Positions 60,867 through 64,000 of a stretch of DNA of 64,000 nt are shown here, piece after piece. A model generated the notes under the pieces. It saw only the letters and a program-made list of their open reading frames with translations. It did not search any database and was not told the DNA's origin. The DNA comes from Nodosilinea sp. WJT8-NPBG4 (lineage in GTDB: Bacteria > Cyanobacteriota > Cyanobacteriia > Phormidesmidales > Phormidesmidaceae): the NCBI GenBank assembly GCA_019359285.1, contig JAHHHQ010000025.1:224386-288385 (forward strand), read 5' to 3'. Position 1 is the first letter of the stretch. Every line of letters starts with the position of its first letter. A program made the translations under genes and the position numbers.

Positions 60867-63278
60867 TTATCTAGCAGGCTTGCCCATCACATACTGGTCG
60901 AACCACCGGAACTGCTCCCAGAGCACGTGCTCTATGCTCTCCCTGGCTCGATAGCCGTGGTCCTCAAAGGGCAGCAGCACCAGCCGGGTAGTGCCTCCCG
61001 CACCGCGCACCGCTTCGTAGAAGACCTGGGACTGGAACGGGGGAGTACCCGGATTAGAATCGTCGTCACCGTGGATGAGTAGAACCGGAGCGTTGACCTG
61101 GTCAGCGAAGAAGGTCGGTGAGAGCTGAACGTAAACCTCCCTCGCTTCAAAGAGGGAACGACGCTCGGCCTGGAAGCCAAAGGGCTGATTCGTTTTGTTG
61201 TAGGAGCCGCTGCGGGCAATGCCGGCTCGAAATAGATCGGTGTGTGCCAAGAGGTTCGCCACCATCAGCCCGCCGTGGCTGTGGCCAATGACGCCAATTC
61301 GTTCAGGCTCGGCCACGCCGATCTCGACGGCCTTTGCTACGGCAGCTTCCGCATCGGCCACTAGCTGAGGGATGAAGGTGTCGTAGGCGGTCTCAGGATC
61401 GCCGAGTATCGGCATGGCGGTCTGGTCGAGCACGGCGTAGCCCTGGAGCAAAAAGTAGAGGTGGGAGGCACCGTACAGCCGCATGAAGCGCTGGGTCGAG
61501 CCGCTCACCTGGCCAGCCGTAGCTGCACCAGAGTATTCAAGGGGATAGGCGTAGAGCACCGTGGGCAGCGGTGTGCCCTCCTGATAGCCGGGGGGCAGAT
61601 ATAGGTGAAAGCTGAGCGGAACGCCGTCGTTGCGCTCGTAGCGCACAATGCGTTTCTCGATCGCCCGCAATTGAGGGGTGGGGTCTTCGAACTGTGTAAT
61701 CGGTTGGCGTGTTAGGGCGCGGGTGGCTTCGCCCTCAGCCGCCTCGATCGGTTCGCCAAAGATGGCTAGCTGGTAGTTGGGTACCTCTACCGCCGACTCG
61801 GAGCGCAACACGACGCGATTGTCGTCACCGGCAAAGGCCACAACATACTCGTAGCGATGCGGCTCGCAGCGGAACAGCCGCTCAGTTTCCCCGGTAACGA
61901 GATGGCGCAGGTCTAGGAACGGTCGATCGCCCTGGTCGGTCGCACCGCTGCCGCTAAAGTAGACCGCGTCTCCCTGCTGACGCAGCACGTGGCGACCGTT
62001 GGGCAAGGTGCGAAACAGGGGGTGGCCCGGGCTGCCGTAGCGATCGCCCTCGTCTAAATCGAACCACAGGCGCGAGGTGCCGTTGTCTACGTCTAGTAGC
62101 CAGACATGGCGCCAGCGGCGGATGCGCTCGCGCTGGGTGAGCATGAGCGTGCCGCCCTCCGCAGTCCAACCACTCCGCTGGGGCTGGATGCGGTGCTCAG
62201 CTTTGAAAACCAGCTGCGGTGCCGTAAAGGGAGCCTCTAAACGCATGAGGCGATCGCGATGGGGCACCTTGGCCACAGGGTCGCCACCATCAAGCGCCTC
62301 AACCCAAAAGAGCGTATGCGGCGCAGTGGAACGCCAGGTCACCGAGCGCGGGCCGATCGGTACACCGTGAGCCGGTACTGCGTCGGCTACGGGCAGAGAC
62401 GCGATCGTTGCGACAAACTTGCCCCGGTCATTCCACACTTCGATTTCGTTCGCGAAGCGCCACCAGGCCACCTCGTGAGACCAGGGGCCAACCAAACGCT
62501 TGACGAGCAGATACTCACCAGACGGTGAGAACTTAGCCTTGGTATAAAGCGCAGGGGCACCGATGACATTGACCTGGCCAGTCGCCGGGTCAACGATCGC
62601 CAGCTCAGAGGTGGCGTAATACTCAAAGAGGGCGTCGGCATGGGCTGTCTCAAGCAGGTTGCGAGCCTCGTAGGTCGATCGCGACGAGGCCCCCGCTCCT
62701 TCCATGATCTCTGGCCCTAGCGGAATGGCCGACGGTTCAGGCGCTGGCCCCCGCGACGGAATGCGGCGAACCAGCAGGCGATTTTGATCGGGTAGCCAGC
62801 TCACGGCGTTGCCCAGCAGTGGGTTGAGTGCCAGCCCCTCAATCTCGGCCACGTCGCCTGCCACTGAGCCTACCCATAGCCCGATGCGATCGCTATGCTT
62901 GACGGTGAGCGCGAAGCGCTGGCCATCCGCTGTCCATTTCACACCGAGAATCTCGGTCTCCTCAGGTAGGTCGAGCTGGGTTGTGGCTCCGTTCTCGACT
63001 TGAACTAGGCGAGGGCTGGTTCCCCCATGGCGGCCGTGGTGGTCGTTGAGTAGAGGATTGAGCCGGATGCCAGCCAGCTTGTGCATGGGCGCAGCTAGTT
63101 CGGCTAGGGGAGGGTAGAGCACCGGATCGGCCAGCAGCAAATACTCTCCTGTGGGTGCCGTCCACACGTAGGGGAGTTGCGGAGCGTGGAGCACATCTAG
63201 CACGTCTTTTAGGGGAGCCTGCCACCCGGTTGCCGATTTCAGACGGTCATCGGCTGCCCCTAGGCTTGTCGCTGTCAT
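60867..63278 (-). CDS. S9 family peptidase, glutamyl endopeptidase (GEP/S9D) type
   Basis: From the ATG at 63278 the product is 803 residues. An N-terminal beta-propeller (repeats such as VSWLPDQNRLLVRRIPS and AKFSPSGEYLLVKRL) is followed by an alpha/beta hydrolase domain with nucleophile GHSHGGLMVANLL, Asp in IHGDDDSNPGTPPFQS and His in FEDHGYRARES. This order and the Asp-to-PPFQS segment match the chloroplast glutamyl endopeptidase family, which cleaves after Glu and helps degrade transit peptides. No clear signal peptide is visible. The frame runs open to 63527, but that stretch is not protein-like. Confidence 0.85.
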   Translation of the reverse strand: MTATSLGAADDRLKSATGWQAPLKDVLDVLHAPQLPYVWTAPTGEYLLLADPVLYPPLAELAAPMHKLAGIRLNPLLNDHHGRHGGTSPRLVQVENGATTQLDLPEETEILGVKWTADGQRFALTVKHSDRIGLWVGSVAGDVAEIEGLALNPLLGNAVSWLPDQNRLLVRRIPSRGPAPEPSAIPLGPEIMEGAGASSRSTYEARNLLETAHADALFEYYATSELAIVDPATGQVNVIGAPALYTKAKFSPSGEYLLVKRLVGPWSHEVAWWRFANEIEVWNDRGKFVATIASLPVADAVPAHGVPIGPRSVTWRSTAPHTLFWVEALDGGDPVAKVPHRDRLMRLEAPFTAPQLVFKAEHRIQPQRSGWTAEGGTLMLTQRERIRRWRHVWLLDVDNGTSRLWFDLDEGDRYGSPGHPLFRTLPNGRHVLRQQGDAVYFSGSGATDQGDRPFLDLRHLVTGETERLFRCEPHRYEYVVAFAGDDNRVVLRSESAVEVPNYQLAIFGEPIEAAEGEATRALTRQPITQFEDPTPQLRAIEKRIVRYERNDGVPLSFHLYLPPGYQEGTPLPTVLYAYPLEYSGAATAGQVSGSTQRFMRLYGASHLYFLLQGYAVLDQTAMPILGDPETAYDTFIPQLVADAEAAVAKAVEIGVAEPERIGVIGHSHGGLMVANLLAHTDLFRAGIARSGSYNKTNQPFGFQAERRSLFEAREVYVQLSPTFFADQVNAPVLLIHGDDDSNPGTPPFQSQVFYEAVRGAGGTTRLVLLPFEDHGYRARESIEHVLWEQFRWFDQYVMGKPAR

Positions 63279-63802
63279 AAATGCTGCCACTGGTAATCCA
63301 AGACTGTTAACCCAACATGGGTTTGGGATAAGCCAAGCATTGTACACGCCATGCCTCCGTCTTGACCCTCTCCCTAAATCCCTCACCCTGAGGGAGAGGG
63401 ACTTTGAGCGTTTCTGGCTCCTCTCTCCCCAAGGGATAGGGGCTGGGGGTGAGAGGGACCTATTGCCAAGATTGCCCGGTGTAAGAAGCAGATCGCAGCC
63501 CCAATTTGAAAGATTGTGACCAGACACTAAAGGTTTTAATGAAGCCTAAATGAATGCTGCATCGCGTTGCAATGAGTTTTGGAATAGCAACTTTGAAGCA
63601 GAGCTTGAATGATCGATTTACATCAATGACAGTAGCATTGTGAATAGAACAGGCAGTGGTGTGAGGGCTGCCTATTCGAAGTTGCTCTATGACAATAACG
63701 TTGTGTATTGATAACTTAAAAGGTTGAGGGGTTGCAGCAGCATTGTTATATCAAGTCCGCCTGGAGGAGCATAATTAGAGGGATTGCAATCAGGACTGTG
63801 CA
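63279..63802. other. Intergenic region with a dispersed repeat and the left flank of an IS630-type element
   Basis: No gene. It contains the CCCTCTCCCT-type inverted repeats (63,366-63,458). A possible left end of the transposase element lies around 63,750, where TATATCAAGTCCGCCTGGAG precedes the start codon. The exact end cannot be set without the other terminus. Confidence 0.35.
63366..63458. repeat. CCCTCTCCCT/AGGGAGAGGG inverted-repeat element
   Basis: CCCTCTCCCT at 63,366-63,375 pairs with AGGGAGAGGG at 63,391-63,400. A second pair, CTCCTCTCTCCCC with GGGGTGAGAGGG, spans 63,418-63,457. Elements of this wording are dispersed between genes in many cyanobacteria and other bacteria. Confidence 0.65.
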
Positions 63803-64000
63803 ATGCCTAAGCAAGTACACGTTGTGGAGCATCTGTCGGTAGATGAGCTAGCGCGTCGCTACCGAGAATCCAAGGGGGCATCGAGCGCTCCCACTACCAA
63901 ATCATCTGGTTTCTAGCTCAAGGCCGCTCTCCATCAGACGTATCAGCCCTAACGAGCTACAGCCGTGACCGGATCTACAAACTTTTGAGACGCTACAACG
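63803..64000 (+). pseudogene. IS630-family transposase, 5' part, frameshifted and cut by the window edge
   Basis: The ATG frame gives MPKQVHVVEHLSVDELARRY, then RESKGASSAP and a TAG after 37 codons. Shifting by -1 at the G run (AAGGGGGC, about 63,876) restores ERSHYQIIWFLAQGRSP and SDVSALTSYSRDRIYKLLRR, the N-terminal helix-turn-helix of IS630-type transposases. The shift may be a programmed -1 slippage, as in other IS630 elements with two frames, or a disabling mutation; the sequence past 64,000 would be needed. Confidence 0.75.

Noticed and set aside
1..64000. tRNA or other standard RNA genes (RNase P, tmRNA, SRP RNA)
   Set aside because: I looked through the gaps for T-loop and other signature sequences by eye and found none; a covariance-model scan could still find divergent ones.

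Overview
The window is a chromosomal segment of a filamentous-type cyanobacterium, probably of the Leptolyngbya/Nodosilinea/Phormidium kind. The pointers are: the HIP1 octamer GCGATCGC recurs throughout, inside genes and between them; nickel superoxide dismutase sits beside its maturation peptidase; there is an NrtP-type nitrate permease, a cobalt-early cobalamin gene (cbiD), a GEP-like S9 peptidase, and an ethylene-receptor-like histidine kinase of the cyanobacterial type. I found no rRNA, tRNA or CRISPR array. No plasmid or phage hallmark genes were seen.

Layout. 0-9.4 kb: the end of a secreted nuclease lipoprotein, sodN-sodX, a HAD phosphatase, a membrane protein, a J-domain chaperone, a cytosine-deaminase-like amidohydrolase, malate dehydrogenase, a cyclic-nucleotide-binding/EAL protein and a host-attachment-family protein. 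9.4-17.7 kb: PhoH-like ATPase, proS, envelope-associated proteins (DUF2993, GerMN), cobS and a HicBA toxin-antitoxin pair. 17.8-25.7 kb: a GH13_18 sugar phosphorylase, a strongly hairpin-rich gap, a decayed hemN fragment, a C2-plus-papain-like protein, Hsp20, dinB and a MAPEG protein. 26-29.1 kb: nitrate permease nrtP, preceded by a perfect NtcA box, and a ClC channel.

29.2-41.7 kb is the most accessory-looking part. It holds a methyltransferase of lower GC, two short-repeat arrays, a CphA2-like cyanophycin synthetase whose Mur-ligase half is cut short and lacks its P-loop, an alpha/beta hydrolase, a decayed copy of the 3' end of the same synthetase gene, a cupin, a PhnD-PhnE-PhnC type ABC importer with no C-P lyase nearby, a mutarotase-fold protein, and two paralogous four-cysteine membrane proteins about 10 kb apart.

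41.9-64 kb returns to housekeeping: DAHP synthase, a GNAT, a CPBP protease, the ethylene-receptor-like kinase divergent from a NarL-type regulator, a CheY-like regulator, the tldD-tldE peptidase pair, cbiD, guaA, a UPF0175/DUF3368 toxin-antitoxin pair, glycogen phosphorylase, an S9D peptidase, and the start of a frameshifted IS630-type transposase at the right edge.

Themes: nitrogen supply and storage (NtcA box, nrtP, CphA2-like protein), carbohydrate phosphorolysis (GH13_18 enzyme, GlgP), signalling (EAL protein, ethylene-type kinase, two regulators), and several families of small palindromic or tandem repeats, some lying in frame inside genes. All identifications are by eye from sequence motifs; no database search was run.
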